Below are positions 55,525 to 64,000 of a stretch of DNA of 64,000 nt, in pieces. A program made the position numbers and the translations under genes. Each line of letters starts with the position of its first letter. The first letter of the stretch is position 1. Under the pieces are notes generated by a model, which was not told the DNA's origin, did not search any database, and saw only the letters and a program-made list of their open reading frames with translations. The stretch comes from Magicicada septendecula. Taxonomy: Eukaryota > Arthropoda > Insecta > Hemiptera > Cicadidae. The stretch is from NCBI GenBank assembly GCA_034769895.1, contig CM068372.1, forward strand, positions 434,575,958-434,639,957. Reading direction: 5' to 3'.

Positions 55525-56080
55525 CCTCCTCTAATTTCATTTATTGAAAAAACGAAAAACTGACACTCCTCTTGAAATTGAAAAAAGGATTTTAATGTAG
55601 GCCTACTTGTTTGGTTATACGTTACATTGTACTAGGTTATATGTTCTAAATTAGAAGTAGGTTTTAATTCCGGTACTTCGAATAAATACAGCCTTTAATG
55701 TTATATACAGCCTTTTATCCATACAAAAAATACACACACTAACTAAGGAAATATTTGTTAAGTCTAATTAATTTTAAAAATCTAAAAGGTTAAGTTAGAT
55801 AGTTAATCGTAGGACACAACCTCCCAAATCTGTCTCTGTCTCTGTTTATGTGTGATAAATGGAAAGCAATTTCTGTACTTCCAATAAATACAGCCTTTTA
55901 ATGTACACTAACAAAGTAAATTTTATTTAAGTTACATTGTCGTACATAACGAGGCATAACGTGGCATTAGTTACTTGTGAAAAAAGAGATCTAGTAGAAA
56001 TGTGGACACGGAAAATAAGTACAAATGCGGAGACGGAAGTTTGACTTTGCCGCAAGAAACAGTGAAAGACCCCAAACAAG

Positions 56081-56944
56081 ATTTATTTAGTCACAGAATA
56101 CAACCAAATATGTAATTAAATAAGTTTAGTTATAATCGAGTTTCCATTGATTTTTGGCGGGTTTTGGAAATCACAAGTTCTAATAAATTTTTTTCAGTAG
56201 TGGAATTTTTAATTTCTTACAAATCACGATATTGGCCAGCAAAACCTAATGCCTAAGTTTTATGGTAGGCCTAATCTATGGGTAACACTTACATTCATGG
56301 TCAATAAGTTTACACATTCATTCTGTTTATTATACTCTCTTCTAAAAGCCATTATTAAAAAACACAAGTTGTGAATGAATAATCAAAAACCTGTAAAACT
56401 ATTAATAACCATTTTACTGGGTTGGCCACATTTCTGAGAACAAAGTAAGGACACCAGACACCAGCATACTGGGTTATATTCCTAGCAGGGGAGTGATATT
56501 TTTTGCGGACAAATTTTCATCCTTAGGTAGCCTACTTTAAATTACAAACTCTACACTGTAAAATTGTATTATAGTTTTTATTACTCTTGATATAATAGTA
56601 TTATTAATATAAATCATTGTTCATTATAATAAAAGCAAATAACTAAAAGATTTATAGAGACATATTTTAAATTTAAATAAAGTTTACATAACAATTAACC
56701 TCAGTACTTTTCTTACACCAGTCATATTTTTGCAACAGGCACTTTCATCAAAGATTCTTATCTTCCTTTATTGTATGTTTTGTATGTAAGTCGCTACATT
56801 CAAGTTCAGAACTAATTTTAAGAAACAGTTAAGCTTTCACCTAGTCTACTGTCACCTGTACTTTCTCAGAACCCCACATATTTCAGTACAGAAAAGAATA
56901 TTTGAGTTGTAGCAGAAGTACCTGGAAGGCAGAAAATGAAATTA
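56081..56944. other. Non-coding stretch
   Basis: AT-rich. The minus strand may continue the hAT remnant from 57690 downwards, but I cannot recognise it here. Confidence 0.4.
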
Positions 56945-57690
56945 GTCTTTTTTTTTTGAAGTTCCGTATATGGTGCACATCCTGTGCATAATATTCTCTT
57001 ACCAAACTTCTTTTAAACTCTTTTGTGAATATTTTTTTTGTTCCCCACTAAAATTTGCATTTGTGGTTGTCCGAACAGAAATAAACTAATTATTTTGTAA
57101 ACCATAGTTCTTTAACATTTTAACTTATAATCTGACATTTTTGCAGTTTCTGTACTGACATTGTCAACCTCTAAAATCCTGACCTTAATACCTTATGTCA
57201 TATTGAAAATTCTACACATAACTGGCACCAACTTGACCTACTTACTGTTAAACAAATCTATTGTAAAGTTTCAAAATTGGCTTTGTCGAGTTCAGATCTG
57301 ACATCATCAAACGATTAGCAGCAAGGACATTAACTGCTCTGGCCTCAGAGATAGTCCTAGGACTGCTATACTTTGGTCATACAAGTTGGTGATAAGCTTG
57401 CACTGACAGCCAATAGATCTGAAATTCTGTTCATGTCTTACATTGTGCTATGAAAATGTGGTTTATTTTTCTGCAATAACAAGGACATCAGTCTTTGCCA
57501 CTTTATTTTTAAAAGAGTCTACAGTTCAACTTGTATTTGCACTCTGTATGGTTGTCAAATGTTTTTGAGTGTCCAAATCTTCCATATATTGCTGTGCACC
57601 AAATGCAATACTAAACCTGGAGCTGCACACAGTACATACAACACCTGAATCACTACTATCAATCATTTTTTTAAATGGGAAATTGATCAT
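56945..57690 (-). pseudogene. hAT-type transposase N-terminal remnant
   Basis: The minus strand reads MIDSSDSGVVCTVCSSRFSI, then YMEDLDTQKHLTTIQSANTS, a BED-like zinc finger (C..C ... H....H replaced by a QKH ending). Then come short pieces in several frames (QCKLITNLYDQS, VYFCSDNHKCKF, ILCTGCAP). The last two resemble the 'FCGDN.N.NFGG' and 'GIGCAAHI' positions of hAT transposases. It is heavily decayed and has no ends that I can define. Confidence 0.6.
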
Positions 57691-58016
57691 AATTTAAGAC
57701 TTAACTTGAGAAAACTGACATTTCTGTTTTTTTTTCTACTCACATCTTGTATATTTCCTACCATTAATTTCGAATATATTTACTCCAGACTACTGTTGAA
57801 GTATTAGCTTAGCATAATATGTAAACCATATGAATTGGCAATTCCTACAATGATAGTAAAACTCCCTCCGTATAATTTCTGGTATTCTTTAGCATTAGCT
57901 TTTTATAAATGAGTATCATTACTGATTTATGTTCCAAATCAAATTTTAACCTCTCTTGTACCATTAAATGACCTTTTCAACTGGATGGTTTATAAACACA
58001 AATATGTGCAGTTTAT
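57691..58016. other. Non-coding stretch between hAT remnants
   Basis: AT-rich; nothing recognised. Confidence 0.5.
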
Positions 58017-58024
58017 TTTATGTC

Positions 58025-59576
58025 CATAGGCGGCTAAAGGGGTGGACTTGGGGGGGCTTAGCCCCCCAAAAAATCCAGCGTTTCTGTTTTTAAAATTTAG
58101 TAACTTGCTCAACAAAAAATGTAATAAAATAAAAAATTTCAAATTAAAAAAATTTCAAATTTTTAATTTTTTCAAGAAAAATGTGATTCTTTATAAAACT
58201 AAAATAAAGATACTTAAACAAATTTTTTTGTTATTATAATAGCTATTGCTATTAGTAAGCAAAAATACGATATTCACTCGTTAGGTGATATTTTAGGCTG
58301 GCGCCCCCTTTGTTTCCATTTTAGAAGTTCGCTTCCGACTGAAGCGTTGCGAAAGGTAGCAGCACTATCCGTGCTATCTGATAGTAGACGGTTTGCGACT
58401 TGTTTCTTAAACTTGTCACACTACGCGCAGTATACAGTTTCTTGTAGCTTTGGATAGGTGCTATGTTTTAACTGTTTTGAGGTTAGTTTGTGTAACTTGT
58501 GCAATGATTTAAATTGCTACAGTTTGAGAAACTGGAAATCGGGTCTAATTCATCTAATAGTTCCAAGTGCAATCATCTAATTTAAAATATTATAAGTATT
58601 GGTCTTATTAAAACAATCGGAGTGTGTGAGAATAAACATGTAAAACGAGAACGTCAAAACAGAATTTCGAACGTCGAATTTTAGTCAACGCCTTCTGCCC
58701 CAACGAGTCAGTTCTTGGAAGCGAATCGAGTGAAAACGAGTCTTCAAGTATAAGCGTTATTGCAGACATTTTGGTGTTTTTAGTTCTCGAATAAATATTT
58801 TATATTAGTTAATCGTAGAAAATATTTTGTGACTTTGAAAAAAAAATATAATATTTGAGTGACTGTTATTTACATCGAGTTTTAAGTACATTAGGCACTA
58901 CAAAAAAATGTTATTTATATTTCTATTTATAGCATTAGTTCCATTATTTTTGAAAACAGTCTATATAAATTAAACAGTGGTGACATTTCATTTACGGATT
59001 ATTAACACTTTAAATCTATTTTTGATACGTTACTATAAAATAAAATTAGATGATATTTTGATAATTTCTGTTGATTATTTCGACTTAAAAATATTAAGGT
59101 TCAGTATAAAATTTAGTGCAAAATTATTTAAGAATCTCTCTGAGCCTTCAATCTTTGAAATTAATTCAAAGAATTATTACCTCCCTTTTTTGAGCGAACA
59201 CATTTTTTTTTTAATTTATGCTTATTTTTAAAACTTACTTATATAATAAATACAACAATTTACATAAAAGAATTATCACACATAATTTGTGTTTAAAAAA
59301 TCCCTAAAATTATATTTTACTTTTTTTTCTTAAAATATTTATCGGACGGTTACAAATAATCTCGCCTATAAAGATTTGTTTGATTTAACTGAATCTGATA
59401 TAAACTGTAGGCCTACTATCAGCCAGATATTTCTGATAAGAGGTTTCAAATTTTCTCATAAGATTACTCATAAGAGAAATGAGTACTCGCCTCAAAGATA
59501 GTACAGTAATGTCTACTACTATTGGGCAATCTTATGAGGAATATAATATCGAAAAAAAAATAACGCAAATGAGACT
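58025..59576. other. 5' non-coding half of hAT-B
   Basis: TIR and G-rich left end followed by AT-rich sequence with no recognisable zinc finger or catalytic core. The Phe/Leu/Ile-rich frame at 58977-59231 has no conserved motif. Confidence 0.5.
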
Positions 59577-60171
59577 ATGAAATTTTGGCAGTCTCACGTG
59601 TACAACAGGGTCCTAGACACAATCACTCAAAGATTGGAACAACGCTTCAGCAAAGAGTCGCTTTTACTGGCAGAAGCTGTTGATTCATTATTCAATTTTG
59701 ACTTTAAGAACTCAAAACCATTTTTAGATCATTATGGTGAAATTTTAAAAATAAATACCACGTTACCGGCTGCGGAGATGACAATTGCCAAAATTTGTCT
59801 TAATAAGATTGAAGCAAGCGAAGTTGAAAATAGGAAACCACAGCGACAACTACAGAAAAGAAAAAAAGAAGGATATTGCGATCGTCAGAAAATTTAAACG
59901 TGTTTAAAAAGTGGTAAACCTAAATGAATTTCCAAATTTGTTCAAGACTCTAAAACTAGCAGCTTCCATTCCAATTAGTTCAGCGTCATGTGAGAGAAGT
60001 TTCTCTGCAATGAGGAGAATAAAGAACTGGCTACGAACCACCATGACGCAAGATAGATTCTCAAATTTATCTCTGTTATATATAGAAAGAAATCTATATA
60101 AAAACCAACTGAGCAGCCAAGATATTGTAGAAAGGTTTGCTACAAAACCGAGAAAAATTAATTTGAAATAA
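59577..60171 (+). pseudogene. hAT-B transposase C-terminal part
   Basis: Frame 59577-59897 starts MKFWQSHVYNRVLDTITQRL, the segment before the dimerisation domain in ZMYM/52-kDa-repressor-like hAT proteins (..Y...iD..i..l..RF). After a stop and short gap, frame 59911-60171 gives LAASIPISSASCERSFSAMR, IKNWLRTTM and RFSNLSLLYIERN. The SSASCERSFS motif with its catalytic Glu and the W and L..i positions are typical hATC. The catalytic Asp residues and the N-terminus are missing. Confidence 0.85.
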
Positions 60172-60847
60172 ATATATAGTTAATCTTTAGGGTTTAGTTT
60201 TTGCAAATAATCGATTCATATTTTTTAGTAACTATAACTTCTTATTTTTTGGAAACTCGTTTAATTGTTCAAAAGTTTATCAATCAACTAATTTTAGTGA
60301 TGTTTTGATGTTTAGTGTATTGTATTCTATCTATATTGTAATAAACGTAAACCTTGTAAATAAAATTGTGTTTTTACCCCTTGGTTTGACATAAAAACAA
60401 CGTAAATTTAACAAAAGAAACAGTTTATGACATGACACAAAAAACTTATCTAGTATTACTAATTCAGTTTATAGATATGACTGGCTTTGGATTTATTTGA
60501 AAATCATTAATACAATTTTTTTTAAACTAATCATTTGCCAGCTGAACTACTTAATGAAATTAACAAATTTTAAAAATGTTTGTAAACGTTGTGCACAAAT
60601 ACTATGAATATTTAAGAACATCTAAGATCTTTCCATAAATTTTAAATATTTTAACGATTTTTTTAAATTTCATGTACATTAGTACATTTTCCTAAAGAGC
60701 GAAAATCTTTGATGGTCAAAAATCATGGTTTTAAGGACCATATTTTTAGAAACTGTTCTATGGAGCCTCTTTTTAAAATTCTTCTTTACCTAAAGTCTAG
60801 CCCCCCCAAAATTTATGACCAAAAGCCGCCTATGTTTATGTCTGTCA

Positions 60848-61899
60848 AGCCTATGTCACACTATGCTACTTCACTAGCGGCTACTAAGTAGCGTAGTGTG
60901 ACATAGAAGTAGCTACTAGAACTCGCAGGCGAGTGAAGAATCTGTAGCTAGAGAAGTTGGACGTGTTCAACTTAAGGCGCTACTAAGTAGCCACTAGCAG
61001 ACCCTGAGGTCATATGACTCACTAGCCGCTACCGAGTAGCGCCCCAGTCGCCCAGTGTAACAGTGCAGTAGCAGTGAAGTAGCATCTCCATTGTCATCAC
61101 GTGTTTGTCTCTGCATTTGTTTTGGTTTTGTTGTTGTAATGTGCCTTTTGAGTGTTCTATTTCTACATGTATAATGAGTGATTCATTAAAATCGTCGAGT
61201 GATAAGATAATTACATTCCTTAACATATATAGAAAATATGATTATTTTTGGGACATTACATCCATAGAGTTTTTGAAACACAACGCGATAAAACTGCTTT
61301 CACTTGGTTGCTAGATGAGCTGAAACTTCCCTGATTACCAGCAAAGGGAGATGCTTTAAAAAACAAAATTAAAACACTCCTTGGTGCTTATCATAATGAA
61401 CTGAATAAAATTAAACACTCTGAAAGCATAGTGCCACAACAGAAGACGTATACAAACCGAATTAAATTTGGTGACACTAAATCTAGTAACTCCTGAAACT
61501 TTGGTAAGGCTAACCGCATGATGTAATGTGGTATGATTGGGGGTCCTCAATTGCCAGCTCTCTGATTGGTGTTGTTGAGGTTCCCAGTTTATCCATTCTA
61601 CATATCGATTCCCAAACCAACATGCATTTATTTTTGTTCCTGATGTTATGCAGCAGCTCCTTACAAAGCTCTAACACCAATCAGCAAAAGGTGTCTCAAA
61701 ACCTCATGACGCATGCTCACAGATGACGTTCTGCACAATAATTTTTAACATCAAACCAATCTATACAACTATGTACTTTGCTGTTCTAACCACTACTAAA
61801 TGGCAGCTACCTAAAAACATTGTGACATAGAAATACTCATAAAATGCAGTAGCAGGTATTTAGTAGCGACTAGTTAAGTAGCATAGTGTGATACAGGCT
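60848..61899 (+). mobile_element. PIF/Harbinger-like element carrying a MADF gene, ~1.05 kb
   Basis: Ends agcctatgtcacactatgct and (inverted) ...agcatagtgtgatacaggct form TIRs of at least 30 bp; 3-bp TCA duplications flank it (60845-60847, 61900-61902). TCA is not the usual TTA/TAA of Harbinger, so the superfamily is inferred from the MADF protein that Harbinger elements often encode as their second gene. The left TIR is immediately followed by its own inverse (gtagcgtagtgtgacatag, 60888-60906), making a terminal hairpin. No DDE transposase is present. Confidence 0.65.
61174..61495 (+). pseudogene. MADF-domain DNA-binding protein remnant
   Basis: MSDSLKSSSDKIITFLNIYR followed by KYDYFWDITSIEF is the start of a MADF domain (aromatic-rich, Myb/SANT-like DNA binding). 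After frame changes near 61270 and 61330 it continues as TWLLDELKLP and KNKIKTLLGAYHNELNKIKH, then IVPQQKTYTNRIKFGD, ending at 61493-61495. In Harbinger transposons such proteins bind the ends and recruit the transposase. A host MADF pseudogene is the alternative. Confidence 0.7.
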
Positions 61900-61902
61900 T
61901 CA

Positions 61903-63640
61903 GTGTCTGCCACATCTCAATATCCGCCAACATTTTCTGTTTTCACAGCCTGTGATTTGAAGGCCCCTGATGTTCATAACAGTTTATATGCCATTGATCC
62001 AGAAAATTTATGGTCTACCATTACTTCTTCTTGTTGTGTTTATTCAACAGTTGCTTAGAACTCTTCATTTCAGGCACTTCATGTAGGTGGCAATACAATT
62101 TTATTTCTTAACTTCGACTGTTCCTGTAATATTTATATCAATTCCAGTTAACCTTCTTATTTCATCATTTCCAACCATGACTAGCCACTTGTTCAGTTAC
62201 AACTTCTCCTCCAGCACCCAATTTTAACCGAACTTAACCTTTCCCTATTTCTTTTATGTACATTCCACACTTGTGATCCATAAACGTCTGTCACCTCCAC
62301 TGTGATCTTTTATTTAAGACTTCTAATTCTCTTGGATATTGGTTGATTTTAATCTTAATAGGATGCAAACTCTTTAAAGCTGTTCTTCATCTTCTATGTA
62401 CCAGTCATATTTTTGTTCCTTTTTCATGATCGGGTTTATCCAATATATTCAGACATTTGTTAAACTGTTTCAAAGACTTTTCTACAACTCAGGGTATGTC
62501 TGCTTATGTCTAGACATATTTCCATTACAATTTAAAATTCATACACTTCCTTGTTCAGTTGTCAAGACAGATCCATTCCTGTAGAAACAAGTGATAGAAG
62601 TAGACTAATAATATACAGGTCAGTAATGGAAATCAAACGACTTATGTTTTTATTTTTCTTCCCTTTCAGGTAGACTAATTTACTTACTTGTCTTCCAGAT
62701 CTAGTCTGTGTGTTTTTCTTAAATATGTATTTGAATATTCATAAAACTAACTTTACGAAATAATAATTAACAAATAAATCATGTTTAATCTACTATTATG
62801 TGTAATAGACGGTTACAGACTGACCAGGATTGTCAAGTAATTGATAAAATTAACTAAGCTCTTGCAGACAAGTTGAAGGCTAATAAACAGGTAGGCCTAT
62901 ACATGTATTTGCCAAACCCTATTTTGATGTTAATAATATTATAGGTGAGATAAAAGAAAATATTCTTAACTTAAACAGAAGAATCAAATTTAATGAGAAA
63001 GTCCTTTTCTGTAGTTATTGCAAACAAAATTCTGAACTCAAATAAAGAGCCGCAGGGAAAATTGTGGCCACCTGTATAGTCTGTTACTTGTTACTGAAAT
63101 CAATGCAAACACTTTAATGACAGTGATGTGAGCTTGATACCCCACATTAGTGACTAATCTTTTCATTGGTTGGGGCCTGTACTATGGTTCCAACAATAGT
63201 TTTGTTAAAATATTCTAAGTACATTTTAATTCAGGTATCAAATTTTACTAGAAACATGATAAATTTAAATTAAACTTTAAGTTTTTGTACTTGTGCATTA
63301 CCCCCCCCCCCTTACAATTGGTACATTCCATATAGATGCTGATTTGCCAGACTAATTCCTAAAAGCTTAGGAAAGTTGGTTTTTGGTGTATTAAAACACT
63401 GCCACTCATAAAAATAATAAATAAAACTATAACCATTTGATATACATAACCTCAACATTCAGTAGACATATCAACTGTTTTCATGCTAAAGGTGCAGGTT
63501 ATGTAACGCGCATGCATCAACAGAGAATAATAGCTTAGTGTTCTCCAATCCGATGTGGAGATTATTGTGTGTGTACTTTTCAAAAAACATCAGTATTCAT
63601 CAAAAGTGAAGCATTTAGTTTCATTTCAATTGAATAATAT
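61903..63640. other. Non-coding stretch, no feature recognised
   Basis: AT-rich. Around 62100-62400 the minus strand has short frames (such as PIKIKINQYPRELEVLNKRS and KLGAGGEVVTEQVASHGW) that may be remnants of a coding sequence, but I cannot name a family. A C-run lies at 63301-63312. Confidence 0.4.
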
Positions 63641-63644
63641 AGCA

Positions 63645-63939
63645 TAATAGTAACAGACAATGGCCCCCTACCATAATGTATAAATAAATCCACCTCTAAC
63701 ATCATTAACAAAAAAAGGCAGACATGATTAACTGGTTACAGAACCATGACATTCCTTGTAGTCCATATATGTTAAAACCTGAGCTCTATGCACTAATTAA
63801 ACAAAATAAACCAACATACAAAACTTTTAAAATAGATGCTACTTTGGGAATCCATGGACATTACGTTTTACGACTTTCGCCCTATCAGCCAGATTTTAAT
63901 CCTATGGAACTGATTTGGGCAACCATGAAGGAGCGTTAA
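63645..63939 (+). pseudogene. DDE_3/Tc1-IS630-like transposase C-terminal fragment
   Basis: An upstream frame gives IVTDNGPLP (second catalytic Asp region, normally (V/I)..DNA.YH). After a one-base shift in an A7 run (63710-63716), frame 63724-63939 reads MINWLQNHDIPCSPYMLKPE, HGHYVLRLSPYQPDFNPMEL, IWATMKER and stops. The Y.PDFNP-EL-W motif with its catalytic acid is diagnostic of this DDE group, common in insect genomes as a stand-alone family. The N-terminal helix-turn-helix part is absent; the fragment ends ~60 bp before the window edge. Confidence 0.82.
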
Positions 63940-64000
63940 AAAAAAACATGCATTTTTCTGTAGACAATATCATAAACTTAGTGAAAAATGAATTTTATTA

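Larger units (their letters stand above)
52336..56080 (-). mobile_element. E3: rearranged third member of the E family
   Basis: In the orientation of E2, successive blocks match E2 out of order: 52336-52580 (E2 ~31000-31230), 52890-53205 (E2 ~26560-26760), 53205-53925 (E2 ~29905-30410), and after the PLE insert 55178-55285 (E2 ~30410-30500) and 55580-56080 (E2 ~31540-32290). A ~180-bp block (caaacgcttccagggaactc) occurs twice (about 52857 and 55300). The right end 'ggagacggaagtttgacttt' ... 'gaaagacccc' is the divergent subfamily also seen at 22892. Confidence 0.7.
58025..60834 (+). mobile_element. hAT-B transposon, 2810 bp, TSD TTTATGTC
   Basis: CATAGGCGGCT at the left and AGCCGCCTATG at the right, with inner tggggggg-ct / agcccccccaaaa blocks also inverted. 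Flanked by perfect TTTATGTC (58017-58024, 60835-60842). It encodes the C-terminal half of a hAT transposase; the 5' half of the gene is unrecognisable, so the element is non-autonomous or badly decayed. Confidence 0.94.

Overview
This 64-kb window looks like a piece of an AT-rich arthropod (probably insect) genome. The reasons are the transposon families present (THAP-type P element, Merlin/ISXO2-like, several hATs, Tigger/pogo, PIF/Harbinger-like, Penelope-like elements, RTE-type LINE, tRNA-derived SINE), consensus GT/AG introns in two gene fragments, abundant microsatellites, and a recurrent palindrome TAGGCCTA. I see no convincing host protein-coding gene, rRNA, true tRNA or CRISPR array. 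The window is essentially a stack of nested, mostly decayed mobile elements. All assignments come from reading motifs; no database search was possible.

Left third (1-15.4 kb): a 157-bp satellite, an intron-containing gene fragment of unknown family (709-1650), dispersed repeats (here called A and B), a broken Merlin/ISXO2-like transposase exon followed by a 287-bp (GT)n tract, and a nearly full-length P element (about 8837-13982). The P element encodes a THAP transposase broken by frameshifts and has a 707-bp hAT MITE with a perfect 8-bp target duplication inserted in its 3' part.

Middle (15.4-32.3 kb): two large elements without recognisable coding capacity, E1 (15380-22887) and E2 (24328-32292). 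They lie head to head as inverted copies of one another. Each has its own 1.0-1.5-kb terminal inverted repeats built from ~300-bp subrepeats, and both carry a hAT MITE at exactly the same site in only one arm. A hammerhead-ribozyme-like core lies inside each. I do not recognise this family; a rearranged third member (E3, 52336-56080) has been split by a Penelope-like element.

Right of that (32.3-41 kb): Tigger and Penelope remnants, then a two-layer nested inverted duplication (arms 34.03-34.77/39.43-40.18 kb and 36.10-36.77/37.75-38.53 kb) made of RTE-LINE pieces and a SINE, then a run of TGACGTCA sites. From 41 to 46.7 kb an LTR-retrotransposon-like remnant is interrupted by a 2.45-kb hAT (hAT-A, perfect TSD). 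From 46.7 to 52 kb the sequence is AT-rich, with paired (AT)n junctions, a 22-bp tandem repeat and a third Penelope fragment. From 56 to 64 kb there is a hAT remnant on the minus strand, a 2.8-kb hAT (hAT-B, perfect TSD), a Harbinger-like MADF element starting 5 bp after the hAT-B target duplication, and a DDE transposase fragment at the right edge.
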